Positions 27,078 through 36,325 of a stretch of 64,000 nt of DNA are shown here, piece after piece (the first letter of the stretch is position 1; every line of letters starts with the position of its first letter). The notes beneath the pieces are model-generated. The model worked only from the letters and a program-made list of their open reading frames with translations. It searched no databases and had not been told where the DNA came from. Origin of the DNA: JAGKXC01 sp964554385 (GTDB lineage Bacteria; Bacteroidota; Bacteroidia; NS11-12g; UBA955); assembly GCA_964554385.1 (NCBI GenBank), contig CAZKOM010000001.1, forward strand, positions 18,307 through 82,306, in the 5' to 3' direction. The translations under genes and the position numbers were made by a program.

Positions 27078-28136
27078 TTGGTAGAACAAATCGACCAATT
27101 AATAGACAATGTAAAAACCTTTGTATTAAGGTATAAATTATATCATTTATTTTTCTGGGCTATTTATTTGATCTCGGCGGCTCTAATCTTACCCGTTTCA
27201 AATAACATTGGAATTACTGTAATTAAACAGTTACCAATATTTGTATTACATGCAATTGTAGTTTATGTTAATTTCAATATCCTGATTCCCCGGTTTTTAT
27301 TGGTTAGAAACTATTTGTATTATGTTGTAGGAGTTGTATTATTGGTGTTTTCGGTTACCTTTCCAATTGCAATTATTATACATACGATAATTGAAAATCA
27401 TGAATTTCAGTCCATGGTTTGGTCACCAATTTTCTTGTATTTGCTAGCATTAAGTGTTTTGTTCTCTGTAATACTCACCATGTTGTTAAAATTTTTAAAA
27501 CAATGGTATGAAGATCAACGAATAAGCAGAGAATTAACCAAAGTACAATTGGAAACGGAATTGAAGTTTTTAAAAGCCCAAATAAATCCACATTTCTTGT
27601 TTAACTCTTTGAATAATTTATATGCATTAACCTTAAAAAAATCTGATTTAGCACCTGAAGTTGTTTTGCGACTTAGTGATATTCTTCGATATGTATTATA
27701 TGATACTAATTTAGGTTCGGTTGATATTCAAAAGGAATTGTCACATTTACGTGATTTTATTGAATTAGAGAAAATACGATTAGGGGATAGAGTAAAAATT
27801 ACTGTAGACTTGGTTGAGCCTCCGGTTGATATGAATATTGAGCCAATGCTATACCTTACTTTGTTAGAAAACGCCTTCAAACATGGATCAAATGGATTAA
27901 CGGATGAGGCATGGGTAAGTGTTCATGGATTCCCAACGTTAGACGGATATTCGATGAAAATAGAAAATTCGATAACCAAAGGAATAGTTAAATTAAATTC
28001 GGATATCGGCGGAATTGGTTTGGAGAATTTAAAAAAACGATTGACATTAACCTATGGAGATAATTTCAATTTGAAAATCAATCATTTAGAAGACTCCTAT
28101 TCTGTATTACTAGATATAAAATTAATAAATAAATAG
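27078..28136 (+). CDS. LytS/YehU-type sensor histidine kinase
   Basis: A 352-residue membrane kinase. Four hydrophobic segments span residues ~18-145. The His_kinase domain begins FLKAQINPHFLFNSLNN, with phospho-acceptor His172 in the PHFLFN motif, followed by LSDILRYVLYD. The ATPase region shows LLENAFKHGSNG and GGIGLENLKKRL. No ATG exists before the first membrane segment; the TTG at 27078 is the best start. The LytTR regulator follows two bases after its stop, forming a standard Bacteroidota pair. Confidence 0.92.
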   Translation: MVEQIDQLIDNVKTFVLRYKLYHLFFWAIYLISAALILPVSNNIGITVIKQLPIFVLHAIVVYVNFNILIPRFLLVRNYLYYVVGVVLLVFSVTFPIAIIIHTIIENHEFQSMVWSPIFLYLLALSVLFSVILTMLLKFLKQWYEDQRISRELTKVQLETELKFLKAQINPHFLFNSLNNLYALTLKKSDLAPEVVLRLSDILRYVLYDTNLGSVDIQKELSHLRDFIELEKIRLGDRVKITVDLVEPPVDMNIEPMLYLTLLENAFKHGSNGLTDEAWVSVHGFPTLDGYSMKIENSITKGIVKLNSDIGGIGLENLKKRLTLTYGDNFNLKINHLEDSYSVLLDIKLINK

Positions 28137-28138
28137 CT

Positions 28139-28867
28139 ATGAATTCTAACATCAAATGTGTTTTAATTGAGGATGAACCATTAGCACAGGAAGTTCTTCA
28201 AGCGCATATAAGTAATCACCCCCAATTTGAGATAATTCAGATTTTCAATAATGGAATAGATGCAAAAAATTGGTTGATAGAAAATGAGGATATCCCTGAT
28301 GTAGTGTTTACAGATATCGAAATGCCAGGATTAAATGGTTTAGAACTTACACGCGGACAATATCCAGCCCCTTATGCCATTATTTTCACTACCGCGCATC
28401 CAAATTTTGCTACTGATGCATTTGAAATTGAAGCACTGGATTATTTACTGAAACCAATTGCTCCAGATCGTTTTTCTAAGGCGATCAAGAGAATTGAAGA
28501 ATACGTGGCATTGAAAAAGAATGTAGATAAAGAAAGTAGTTTAGATAAGGACTTCATATTCATTAAAGTAGATGGTCAACATCAGAAAGTGTATTACAGC
28601 GATATTTATTTTGTTGAAGCATTTGCTGATTATGTAAAAATTTGGTTGTCGTCTGACAAAAGAATTGTTACGCTTCAAACCATGAGGAATATGGAAAATG
28701 CTCTGCCCAAATCAAATTTTTTAAGAATCCACAGAAGTTATATCGTGGCTTTGGATAAAATCGAGAGCATTCAAAATTCTAACTTATTGCTAGCCGGAAA
28801 ACAATTACCCATCGGGAAAAATTACAAGGATGCGGTATTGGAATTAGTTAATAAGTCAAGACTCTAG
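28139..28867 (+). CDS. LytTR-family response regulator
   Basis: A 242-residue regulator partnered with the kinase just upstream. The receiver has the acidic pocket VLIEDEPLAQEVL, phospho-acceptor Asp59 in VVFTDIEMPGLNG and a Lys in YLLKPIAPDRF. The C-terminal LytTR DNA-binding domain runs from ~140, with IFIKVDGQHQKVYYSDIYFVEAFADYV split as usual into FIKVDGQ and VEAFADYVKIW, then FLRIHRSYIVAL. LytTR proteins bind direct repeats; I did not identify one here. Confidence 0.93.
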   Translation: MNSNIKCVLIEDEPLAQEVLQAHISNHPQFEIIQIFNNGIDAKNWLIENEDIPDVVFTDIEMPGLNGLELTRGQYPAPYAIIFTTAHPNFATDAFEIEALDYLLKPIAPDRFSKAIKRIEEYVALKKNVDKESSLDKDFIFIKVDGQHQKVYYSDIYFVEAFADYVKIWLSSDKRIVTLQTMRNMENALPKSNFLRIHRSYIVALDKIESIQNSNLLLAGKQLPIGKNYKDAVLELVNKSRL

Positions 28868-29047
28868 AAATTGTGATTTTTTCAAGACAATTCCATGACA
28901 ATCAATGGCCTAGAATTGCTAAATTTTGTATCTTTTTCTGTCACCTATATGTAAAAAATAATTTTCCAAAACAAGTTGTATTTAATTTTAAGTAACTGAA
29001 TATCAATTTTTTATAACACAATTGTGTGTAGCATTTTGGAATATTGT

Positions 29048-29063
29048 TTGTTCGCTTGAACAA
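29048..29063. repeat. inverted repeat upstream of the XRE gene
   Basis: TTGTTC and GAACAA are perfect inverted arms around a GCTT loop, 83 bases before the GTG start of the XRE-type regulator. With no T-tract it is more like an operator than a terminator. The rest of 28868-29145, the longest gene-free stretch in the window, shows only AT-rich sequence with no clear promoter. Confidence 0.35.
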
Positions 29064-29145
29064 TAAGGTAAAATATTTGGTTATGAATTAAGTTAATAAT
29101 GTCAACAACCTAAACCAATTATTCTGCAACCTAATCGAATGTATC

Positions 29146-29463
29146 GTGAGCAAACTGGATTACAACAAGATTAAAAACTTTGCCGCTGCGAAGAGAATTC
29201 CAATTAAGGAATTAGCAAAACGGTGTGACTTAAGTGAACAAGGATTTCACTACATGCTTAAAAAACAAACCATGAGAGTTGACACCTTGGAGAAAATTTG
29301 CGAAACATTGGGTGTTTCTATGTACGAGCTGTTTGATGATTCTACGGAGAGTATTTTGTCTACTGTAGTTTCAGGACAGCAAGGTAATCATCAAAAAGAA
29401 ATGCTTGATCGTCTCGACAAAATTATTGAATTATTGAAAGTAGAAAAATACCATTTTCAATAA
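29146..29463 (+). CDS. XRE/Cro-type helix-turn-helix regulator
   Basis: A 105-residue protein with an N-terminal HTH_3 domain. The segment IKELAKRCDLSEQGFHYMLKKQTMRVDTLEKICETLGVSM covers the recognition helices in order, shown here by its ends IKELAKRC and CETLGVSM. A C-terminal helix (~82-99, KEMLDRLDKIIELLK) looks like a coiled-coil dimerisation segment. The start is a GTG at 29146; the nearby ATG at 29139 is out of frame. It has no partner toxin. Its 3' end overlaps the convergent HMG-CoA lyase gene by seven bases, and its terminator lies inside that gene. Confidence 0.85.
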   Translation: MSKLDYNKIKNFAAAKRIPIKELAKRCDLSEQGFHYMLKKQTMRVDTLEKICETLGVSMYELFDDSTESILSTVVSGQQGNHQKEMLDRLDKIIELLKVEKYHFQ

Positions 29464-30341
29464 TTACTAACTATCCCTTGATAACTCAGCATAGCTAAAT
29501 CTTTAGTTGTGCTGAGTTTTTCATTTAATAGGGTACTGTCACTGCCTTCTGCATTTATTAGCCATGGTAGTACATTCTCTGTTGGGATATTTCCTACGAG
29601 TTCATCCTTGGCCATGGGGCATCCTCCAAAGCCAGCCATCGCACCATCAAACCGCCTACAACCCGATGCATAGGCTGCTTTTACTTTAGACTCCCATTCT
29701 AAGGGTTTTGAGTGTAAATGAATTCCTACCTGCAAATGGGGTAACTTACGAGTTACATCTGTAAATATGGAAGAAATGTTTTCTGGTGTTGCATTGCCTA
29801 TCGTATCTGCTAAACTAATAATTCTAATACCTAATGCCGCAATCTTTTGCCCCCAATCTACTATCTCATCGGCATTATATGGATCGCCATAGGGGTTGCC
29901 AAATGCCATACTTAAGTAAGCTACAACTTCTTTGTTTGATGCTGCAGCAATATCTTGGATTTTAGCTAATCGTCGATAGGCTTCTTCACGACTAGCATTT
30001 GTATTTCTTCGTTGGAAGGTTTCACTTATTGAAAAAGGATAACCTAGATAGCTTACATTAGAGAAGGATGCCGCTCTAAGCGCACCGCGTTCATTGGCAA
30101 TTATTACTAATAATTTAGTTGCAGAATTTATTGAACTAATTGCATGCAATACCTCAGCAGTGTCGGCCATTTGTGGAATAGATTCAGGATTAACGAAACT
30201 TCCGCAATCCAAAACATCAAAACCAATGGTCAGTAAATGCTTTAAATAATTGATTTTTATTTCGGTAGGAATAAATTGTTTGATGCCTTGCATGGCATCT
30301 CTAGGGCATTCCACATAAATCAAATCCTTTACCTCTTCCAT
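29457..30341 (-). CDS. mvaB: hydroxymethylglutaryl-CoA lyase
   Basis: A TIM-barrel lyase of 294 residues that splits HMG-CoA into acetyl-CoA and acetoacetate in leucine and ketone metabolism. The N-terminal catalytic region is YVECPRDAMQGIKQF, with the conserved Arg13-Asp14 pair. The metal site HLHS (in QVGIHLHSK) and the C-terminal cysteine loop GFGGCPMAKDELVGNIPTE fit the family. The ATG at 30341 is preferred over the TTG at 30368. Its last codons contain the XRE gene terminator on the opposite strand. The S9 peptidase gene on the same strand ends 78 bases upstream. Confidence 0.9.
   Translation of the reverse strand: MEEVKDLIYVECPRDAMQGIKQFIPTEIKINYLKHLLTIGFDVLDCGSFVNPESIPQMADTAEVLHAISSINSATKLLVIIANERGALRAASFSNVSYLGYPFSISETFQRRNTNASREEAYRRLAKIQDIAAASNKEVVAYLSMAFGNPYGDPYNADEIVDWGQKIAALGIRIISLADTIGNATPENISSIFTDVTRKLPHLQVGIHLHSKPLEWESKVKAAYASGCRRFDGAMAGFGGCPMAKDELVGNIPTENVLPWLINAEGSDSTLLNEKLSTTKDLAMLSYQGIVSNY
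29483..29521 (+). terminator. intrinsic terminator of the XRE gene, inside the HMG-CoA lyase CDS
   Basis: AACTCAGCA (29483-29491) pairs with TGCTGAGTT (29510-29518), and the inner TAGCTAAA/TTTAGTTG arms also pair using two wobbles, giving up to ~16 bp with a very short loop. A T-run (29517-29521) follows on the plus strand only. It starts 19 bases after the XRE stop. The same bases encode HMG-CoA lyase residues about 7-20 codons before its end. Confidence 0.85.
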
Positions 30342-30418
30342 GGTCAATTCCCGATAAATACAATGCAATTTAAGTAATTATTCTCTGAGAATAATCCCAA
30401 ATTAGCAAGGCATCGATT

Positions 30419-32818
30419 TTATAAATGGTCAAAGAAATATTGACAAACTTTTTTATATAAATGCGCACGATCGGGACCTATCACATTGTGTTTATGTCCA
30501 GGATAAACAAAATAATCTAGATTAGCGTTTCCAGATTTAACACAAGCATTTAAGAACATCAAAGAATGTTGCCATACAACAACATTGTCATCTGCTCCAT
30601 GAATCATTAATAATCGGCCTCTCAAATTTTTAGCTTGATTAACAAGGTTGTTTTCGGCGTATCCAGTTGGATTTTCCTGGGGTTTATCCATGTACCTTTC
30701 GGTATACATGATCTCGTAATATTTCCAATCAATAACTGGACCACCAGCAACGCCAACTTTATAATTACCTGCGGCTCTTGTCATTAAACTGGTTGTCATA
30801 AATCCACCGAAACTCCATCCATGAACACCAATTCTTGAACTATCAACCCAAGTTTGTTGTTTCAACCATCGTAATGCGGCTAATTGGTCTTGCATCTCAA
30901 CGTCACCCAGTTTTCTGTGGGTGGCATTCTCAAATTCCAATCCACGATGTGCTGATCCTCTATTGTCAATGGTATAAACGATGTAACCTTTGCTGGCAAG
31001 GAAATGCATCCACAAACTTCCACCACCCAACCAACTGTTAGTTACCATTTGAGCATGAGGTCCACCATAAACATAAACCACTACAGGATACTTTTTAGTG
31101 GGATCAAAATTATACGGTAAAAAAGTACGAGAGTATAAATCATTACCATTGAAATTCTGTTTTTGTATTTTTATCTCACCCAAAGCATATTTGTCTAGAG
31201 GGTTTTTTGAACTGTAAAGGTTAACTGGGCTTGTAGCTGCGTTTGATTTTGGTTCTGTGTTTAATACAACCAACGACATTGGATTTTTTAAATCTGTATG
31301 GTAAATCACTAAATATTTACCGCCTAAACTCAAGAATCCAGTGTTAGTTCCGGTTTGTAATTCATTTCCAGTAATATTCCAATGGTTGGTTTCAGGTGTT
31401 TTACCCTTGTTTTTTACTTTTGGATCTGGAAAAGTTCCATAGTAATAGTTTCTATCCAATGGACTATTTGCGGTGCTTTGATAAATAAAAGCTTTACCAT
31501 TGGCAGCAAAGCCTAAGAATTGAGTGACTTCCCATGGTCCGTTGGTCAATTGAGTGATTTTTGGAGAGTTATTTCCTGTTAAAAATTCAAATAGATATAA
31601 ATGATTGAAGCCATTGCCTTCGTGCTCCAAAATGAAGTTTGTATTTGAGTTTGGTAGGAAAATAGGACCATTTTCAGGTTCTACATATTTGGGGTGTGAG
31701 AGTGTGAAATCCGTTGAAACTAGAAGTCCCGATTCAGTACTGTATTTTCTCAACTCCATTCTATTCTGCTCTCTATTCACCCAAGAAATGTATAAAAACT
31801 TTTCATCGGGAGTAAAAGTTAAATTCGTTAGAAATTGATCATAACTTCCTTCACATTTTACATAGACTAATTTTTTACTTAGCGGATCGAAAATCCCAAC
31901 AGTTACGGTGTGGCTGCTATCTCCGGCCATGGGATATCTGAATTGATCAGACTTAGCAGGCCGCTTACTAATATCAAACAACGGATATTCAGGAATTCTG
32001 AGTTCGTCCATTCGATAAAATGCTAATTTCTTTCCTTGTTTCCCCCAAAATAAACCTTTTGAAATTCCAAATTCATTCTGATGAACTGATTGTCCGTATA
32101 CAATACCTTTCCCGCCATCCTCAGTCACTTGATACACAGTTGTTGCATATTTTCCAGAGCTTTTATCAGTTTCTGTCCATCCTTCCAATTGTTGAACATA
32201 AATGTTATCATTTGCAACAAATGCCAACCAATGGTTATTATCTGAAATTTCTTGTGCAACAACATCCAATTTTACGGATTGATCTTGTAAATAACCTTCG
32301 TCAAATGCAAATCGTGAATTAAGTAATAATTTAAATGTTGGTTTACCAGAATTCTCAATTGTTTTATCCCAAATATTAATAATCGAATTATTGTAATTAA
32401 ACCATCCAGAGGTCGCAGATGTCCAATTGATTAAAGGAAAACGTGTTGACTTACTTACGGGTAGTTTGATTGTTGATGACAATAATGCGTTAAAAGAATC
32501 TCTGCTTATTAAAAATGTTTTACTATTTAATGTCTGATAATAATTATTTAAAGAATAGCCCCATAAAGTATCATTTATTACCATGGTAAACGTTGATTCT
32601 CCTTTCCAACGAAACGATGGCGGAGGTTGAGGATTATTTACAGATTGAAAACACTCTTGTAAGCTGATAAATTTTTTTGATTGACCCGTTGCAGGATCGG
32701 TTACTATACCACCAGCGAAAGGGTCGTTATTGATCAGTTTTTCGGAGTCTCCTTGAGAGAATAATAATTGGCTAATTCCTCCAACTATTAACAATAACAC
32801 CGTTTTTCTTATTATCAT
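30419..32818 (-). CDS. S9 family prolyl peptidase (DPP IV-like)
   Basis: A secreted serine peptidase of 799 residues from the ATG at 32818. The signal peptide MIIRKTVLLLIVGG ends near LLFSQ; a TTG at 32881 would overlap the divergent dapD. An N-terminal beta-propeller domain covers ~100-560 (DPPIV_N). The alpha/beta-hydrolase domain holds the nucleophile in GWSFGGFMTT (Ser ~668), the acid in GADDNVV and the base in YPGHKHNV. VYVYGGPHAQMV forms the oxyanion side. It should release Xaa-Pro dipeptides in the periplasm, aiding peptide use. Only 47 bases separate its start from dapD. Confidence 0.92.
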   Translation of the reverse strand: MIIRKTVLLLIVGGISQLLFSQGDSEKLINNDPFAGGIVTDPATGQSKKFISLQECFQSVNNPQPPPSFRWKGESTFTMVINDTLWGYSLNNYYQTLNSKTFLISRDSFNALLSSTIKLPVSKSTRFPLINWTSATSGWFNYNNSIINIWDKTIENSGKPTFKLLLNSRFAFDEGYLQDQSVKLDVVAQEISDNNHWLAFVANDNIYVQQLEGWTETDKSSGKYATTVYQVTEDGGKGIVYGQSVHQNEFGISKGLFWGKQGKKLAFYRMDELRIPEYPLFDISKRPAKSDQFRYPMAGDSSHTVTVGIFDPLSKKLVYVKCEGSYDQFLTNLTFTPDEKFLYISWVNREQNRMELRKYSTESGLLVSTDFTLSHPKYVEPENGPIFLPNSNTNFILEHEGNGFNHLYLFEFLTGNNSPKITQLTNGPWEVTQFLGFAANGKAFIYQSTANSPLDRNYYYGTFPDPKVKNKGKTPETNHWNITGNELQTGTNTGFLSLGGKYLVIYHTDLKNPMSLVVLNTEPKSNAATSPVNLYSSKNPLDKYALGEIKIQKQNFNGNDLYSRTFLPYNFDPTKKYPVVVYVYGGPHAQMVTNSWLGGGSLWMHFLASKGYIVYTIDNRGSAHRGLEFENATHRKLGDVEMQDQLAALRWLKQQTWVDSSRIGVHGWSFGGFMTTSLMTRAAGNYKVGVAGGPVIDWKYYEIMYTERYMDKPQENPTGYAENNLVNQAKNLRGRLLMIHGADDNVVVWQHSLMFLNACVKSGNANLDYFVYPGHKHNVIGPDRAHLYKKVCQYFFDHL

Positions 32819-32865
32819 GATGAGATATAATTTAGTTTGTTGCAAATTTGCCGTAAAATATTCAT

Positions 32866-33678
32866 ATGAGCCTACAAACAATCATAGAAAATGCTTGGAA
32901 CGATAGAGATTTATTAAAAAATCCTGAAACAATAGCGGCAATTGAAACCGTAATTGCTGATTTGGATTTAGGGAAATTAAGAGTTGCAGAGCCACTACCA
33001 TCGGGCGATTGGCAAGTGAACGATTGGGTAAAAAAAGCAGTAATTTTATATTTTCCAACTCGTAAAATGGAAGTAATGCATGCTGGGCCAATGGAATTTT
33101 ATGATAAAATGCCATTGAAAAAGAATTATGAACAATTGGGAATTAGGGTTGTACCTCATGCTGTAGCTCGATATGGTAGTTATATTTCTCCTGGTGTTAT
33201 TTTAATGCCAAGTTATGTAAATATTGGTGCATACGTAGATCAGGGTACGATGGTTGATACATGGGCTACCGTTGGAAGTTGTGCTCAGATTGGTAAAAAT
33301 GTTCATTTAAGCGGAGGTGTGGGTATCGGCGGAGTGTTGGAACCTGTTCAAGCTTCACCCGTGATTATTGAAGATGATTGCTTTATCGGAAGCAGATGTA
33401 TTGTTGTGGAAGGTGTTCGCGTTGGAAAACAAGCTGTATTAGGAGCTGGTGTAACATTAACTATGAGTACTAAAGTAATTGATGTTGAAACGGGTGAAGA
33501 ATTACCAAAAGGATTTATACCAGAACGCAGCGTAGTAATTCCGGGAAATATTAAAAAAGTTTTTGCGGGTGGTGAATTTTATGTTCCTGCCGCACTTATC
33601 ATCGGAAAAAGAAAAGCATCAACGGATTTAAAGACTTCTTTGAATGATGCATTACGTGAACACAATGTTTCTGTTTAA
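32866..33678 (+). CDS. dapD: tetrahydrodipicolinate N-succinyltransferase
   Basis: This 270-residue hexapeptide-repeat acyltransferase acts in the succinylase branch of lysine and diaminopimelate synthesis. The left-handed beta-helix begins at VVPHAVARYGSYISPGV, with family residues in YVNIGAYVDQGTMVDTWATV and GSCAQIGKNVHLSGGVGIGG shown here in part. IIEDDCFIGSR and PGNIKKVFAGGEFY complete the fold. The start is an ATG at 32866. It is divergent from the S9 peptidase across 47 bases in which no clear promoter pair could be identified. Confidence 0.96.
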   Translation: MSLQTIIENAWNDRDLLKNPETIAAIETVIADLDLGKLRVAEPLPSGDWQVNDWVKKAVILYFPTRKMEVMHAGPMEFYDKMPLKKNYEQLGIRVVPHAVARYGSYISPGVILMPSYVNIGAYVDQGTMVDTWATVGSCAQIGKNVHLSGGVGIGGVLEPVQASPVIIEDDCFIGSRCIVVEGVRVGKQAVLGAGVTLTMSTKVIDVETGEELPKGFIPERSVVIPGNIKKVFAGGEFYVPAALIIGKRKASTDLKTSLNDALREHNVSV

Positions 33679-33763
33679 TGCTAATATTTTGTTGATTTTG
33701 AGTACTACTGTTGCATTAATACTTAACTAGTTTATAATTGAATTTAAGTAAGTTAATCGAATT

Positions 33764-34951
33764 TTGAATTCATCGATTTTACATATTGGTTTCGATGCTA
33801 AACGCTTGTTTTTCAATTCATCCGGATTAGGAAATTACAGTAGAACTTTAATTGAAAATTTAATATTTCAATCAGATCGTGAACTTCAACAATTTAAAAT
33901 TTCTCTTTTTACACAGAAACAACCGGGTTTAAAATTCGCAAACAATTATCCTCAAATTGGAAATGCCTTATTGGATAATAGAGTATCCGTTTACACTCAA
34001 CAGTCCTTCAATCCAATTTGGAGAACATGGGGTATGGGGAAAGCCGTACATAAATTGGGTATGGATGTATTCCATGGGTTATCCAATGAAATACCTCAAG
34101 ATTTGCCCAAAGGAATAATGTCGGTGGTTACTATTCACGACGTACTGTTTAAGCAATTCCCTAAGCAATACTCCTGGTTAGATCGAAGAATATATGATTA
34201 TAAAACGGCGTATGCCTTAAAGCACGCACATAAGATTATCGCCACTTCCCATGCTACAGCTAATTCAATCAGGTCGTATTACTCTATCCCTTTATCCAAT
34301 ATTCATGTAATTTATCAATCAATTCAATCAGAGTTTTTTGAAACTGGAATTGAAAATGATCTAACGGAGCAATCTGCGATAACATCGGATTATATTTCTC
34401 AAATTCTTACATCGGCACCCTACATCATTTATCATTCTACATTTAATTACAGAAAAAATCATTTACGGTTGCTGAAGGCATTTAACTTAATAAAAGATCA
34501 AATTGATTTTAACTTGGTATTGCCGGGTTTCATGGGACATTCATGGAAATCGGTAAATGCTTACATCAAAGAAAATCAATTGGAGAATAGGGTTGTAGCG
34601 ATGGGGGCGGTTTCCACTAATCTATTGATTACCTTAATGCATAAGGCAAAAGGATTTATTTATCCATCGTTGAATGAAGGATTTGGAATTCCGCTGGCAG
34701 AAGCAGCCGCCATGAAATTACCGTTTATGGTTTCCGATATACCCGTATTTAAAGAATTAATAGGTCAAGAATCCGATTTTTTATTTAAAGCGGAGGATAT
34801 CAATTCAATTGCAAAGGCATTATTGTTTTTGAACGAAATAAATAAAACAACAGATGTAGATGCAAATTGGGCTCAATTGCATCAGTCGATTATAAATAAA
34901 ACGCATCCGAAACAAGTGGCAGGGCAGCTGATGGAAATCTATCAATCGTAA
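33764..34951 (+). CDS. glycosyltransferase family 4 (GT-B) protein
   Basis: A 395-residue GT-B-fold transferase. The N-terminal donor/acceptor domain has FDAKRLFFNSSGLGNYSRTL (Gly-rich loop) and DVFHGLSNEIP. The C-terminal domain has YIIYHSTFNYRKNHLRLLKA and the nucleotide-sugar signature YPSLNEGFGIPLAEAAA with its EGFGIPLAE core. No ATG precedes the first strand, so the TTG at 33764 is taken. No polysaccharide cluster is nearby; it may act in lipopolysaccharide or capsule synthesis. It converges on marC with a five-base gap. Confidence 0.85.
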   Translation: MNSSILHIGFDAKRLFFNSSGLGNYSRTLIENLIFQSDRELQQFKISLFTQKQPGLKFANNYPQIGNALLDNRVSVYTQQSFNPIWRTWGMGKAVHKLGMDVFHGLSNEIPQDLPKGIMSVVTIHDVLFKQFPKQYSWLDRRIYDYKTAYALKHAHKIIATSHATANSIRSYYSIPLSNIHVIYQSIQSEFFETGIENDLTEQSAITSDYISQILTSAPYIIYHSTFNYRKNHLRLLKAFNLIKDQIDFNLVLPGFMGHSWKSVNAYIKENQLENRVVAMGAVSTNLLITLMHKAKGFIYPSLNEGFGIPLAEAAAMKLPFMVSDIPVFKELIGQESDFLFKAEDINSIAKALLFLNEINKTTDVDANWAQLHQSIINKTHPKQVAGQLMEIYQS

Positions 34952-34956
34952 TTATT

Positions 34957-35514
34957 TTATAAATTACTTTTGAAAATTTTAACAGCGATAGCCAATAACA
35001 CTACGCCGAAAGATTTTCTCATGGCTAACAGACCTGCCTGACCTATTTTAGATTCTATCCAACCGGTTGCCTTTACCACAATGAAAATAAATAGCAAGTT
35101 GGGAAGAATGCCAAGTAATATTGTTGTTTCATTGTAGATGGCTTTTAAGGATAGTATGGTTGTAAGTGTACCTGTACCCGCTACTAAAGGAAAAGCAATA
35201 GGTACTACGGAACCACTGGGAATTTCTGGATCTGTTTTAAAAATATCAATGCCCAAAACCATTTCCAAGCCTAGAATAAACATCACAATGCTACCAGCAA
35301 CGGCAAATGACGCTTTATCAACCCCCAAAAAATTCAAAAGAAATTCTCCGGCATACAAAAAACTGATCATCAGAATACCTGCTGCGATAGTGACTTTACT
35401 CGCATGGATATCAGGGATTTTTTTCTTTAATGATATTATTACCGGAACCGATCCAAGCATATCTATTACGGCAAATAATGTAAAGGCAACGGTGGTAATC
35501 TGACTAAGTTCCAT
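34957..35514 (-). CDS. MarC family integral membrane protein
   Basis: A 185-residue protein of the MarC/UPF0056 family with about six hydrophobic helices. Recognisable parts are the opening FTLFAVIDMLGSVPVIISL, the middle VAGSIVMFILGLEMVLGI, and the hallmark PSGSVVPIAFPLVAGTGTL containing the conserved PLxxGPG-like turn. Its function is not established; the original link to multiple antibiotic resistance was withdrawn. It sits five bases after the SDR start-side gene stop, in a run with the SDR and redoxin genes. Confidence 0.9.
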   Translation of the reverse strand: MELSQITTVAFTLFAVIDMLGSVPVIISLKKKIPDIHASKVTIAAGILMISFLYAGEFLLNFLGVDKASFAVAGSIVMFILGLEMVLGIDIFKTDPEIPSGSVVPIAFPLVAGTGTLTTILSLKAIYNETTILLGILPNLLFIFIVVKATGWIESKIGQAGLLAMRKSFGVVLLAIAVKIFKSNL

Positions 35515-35518
35515 AGGT

Positions 35519-36325
35519 TTAACTAAATGGTGAATTGGGTTCTTTGGCTATAACATTATAGGTTAATTTATCTGCTAATCTTGGGAATAGTTTATTGATC
35601 CAAACAGCTAATTTTCCTTGCAGTGTTAATATTAAATACATTCGTCTTTTTTCAATTGCATTGAGTACTTCAATTGCAACTTCTTCGGAAGACATTAAAT
35701 TCTTTTCGTTTAACGGTGATTCATCTTGGGTTTTACCTTCAGAATTCAGTGCCGTTTTCCGAATATTGCTGGCAGTATATCCAGGACAGGCAATTAACAC
35801 GTGAACTCCAGTTTTTAAATTTTCGCAACGCAAACTTTCTAAAAATCCTTGCATCGCAAATTTGCTTGCGCTGTAGCCTGTGCGCGCAGGCAATCCTTTA
35901 AATCCAGCAATTGACGAAATACCCACTACGCTGCCTCTATTTTTCAGTAATTCAGGCATTGCATATTGAGTACAATATACCGTACCCCAAAAATTAGTAT
36001 TCATCAATTTTTCCAACACCTCAGAATCGGTATCCTTAAATAAACCACGCATACTAATCCCAGCGTTATTAATTAAAATATCCAATCGACCTAAGGAATC
36101 GATACCTCCCTCAATAAATCGTTTACAATCTGTTTTTAAACTAACATCCCCTCTACAAATAAAAACTACGGCACCCAACTTCTCACATTCCTTGGCTGTT
36201 TCAGTTAATGCTTCCAAATTTCTAGCCATCAACGCTAGGTTAAATCCGCGTTTTGCAGATTCAATGGCTAGTGATTTTCCAATTCCACCACTGCTTCCTG
36301 TTATGAATACGGTTTTTTTTTGCAT
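35519..36325 (-). CDS. short-chain dehydrogenase/reductase
   Basis: A 268-residue classical SDR from the ATG at 36325. The cofactor loop is TGSSGGIG (residues 9-16), then NNAGIS, the catalytic Ser in GISSIAG and the YSASK pair (Tyr and Lys). The C-terminus has a hydrophobic and basic tail as in SDR7C-like enzymes, so it may be membrane-associated. The upstream ATG at 36337 is also open, but 36325 forms a one-base TAATG overlap with the redoxin stop, a pattern seen elsewhere in this window. The substrate is unknown. Confidence 0.9.
   Translation of the reverse strand: MQKKTVFITGSSGGIGKSLAIESAKRGFNLALMARNLEALTETAKECEKLGAVVFICRGDVSLKTDCKRFIEGGIDSLGRLDILINNAGISMRGLFKDTDSEVLEKLMNTNFWGTVYCTQYAMPELLKNRGSVVGISSIAGFKGLPARTGYSASKFAMQGFLESLRCENLKTGVHVLIACPGYTASNIRKTALNSEGKTQDESPLNEKNLMSSEEVAIEVLNAIEKRRMYLILTLQGKLAVWINKLFPRLADKLTYNVIAKEPNSPFS

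Noticed and set aside
29146..29463. Toxin-antitoxin pair with the XRE gene
   Set aside because: No small toxin-like frame lies beside it; the neighbours are a LytTR regulator and HMG-CoA lyase.
34948..34971. GTAATT/AATTAC hairpin with TTTT between the glycosyltransferase and marC
   Set aside because: Six pairs, all but two A-T, is too weak to call a terminator.
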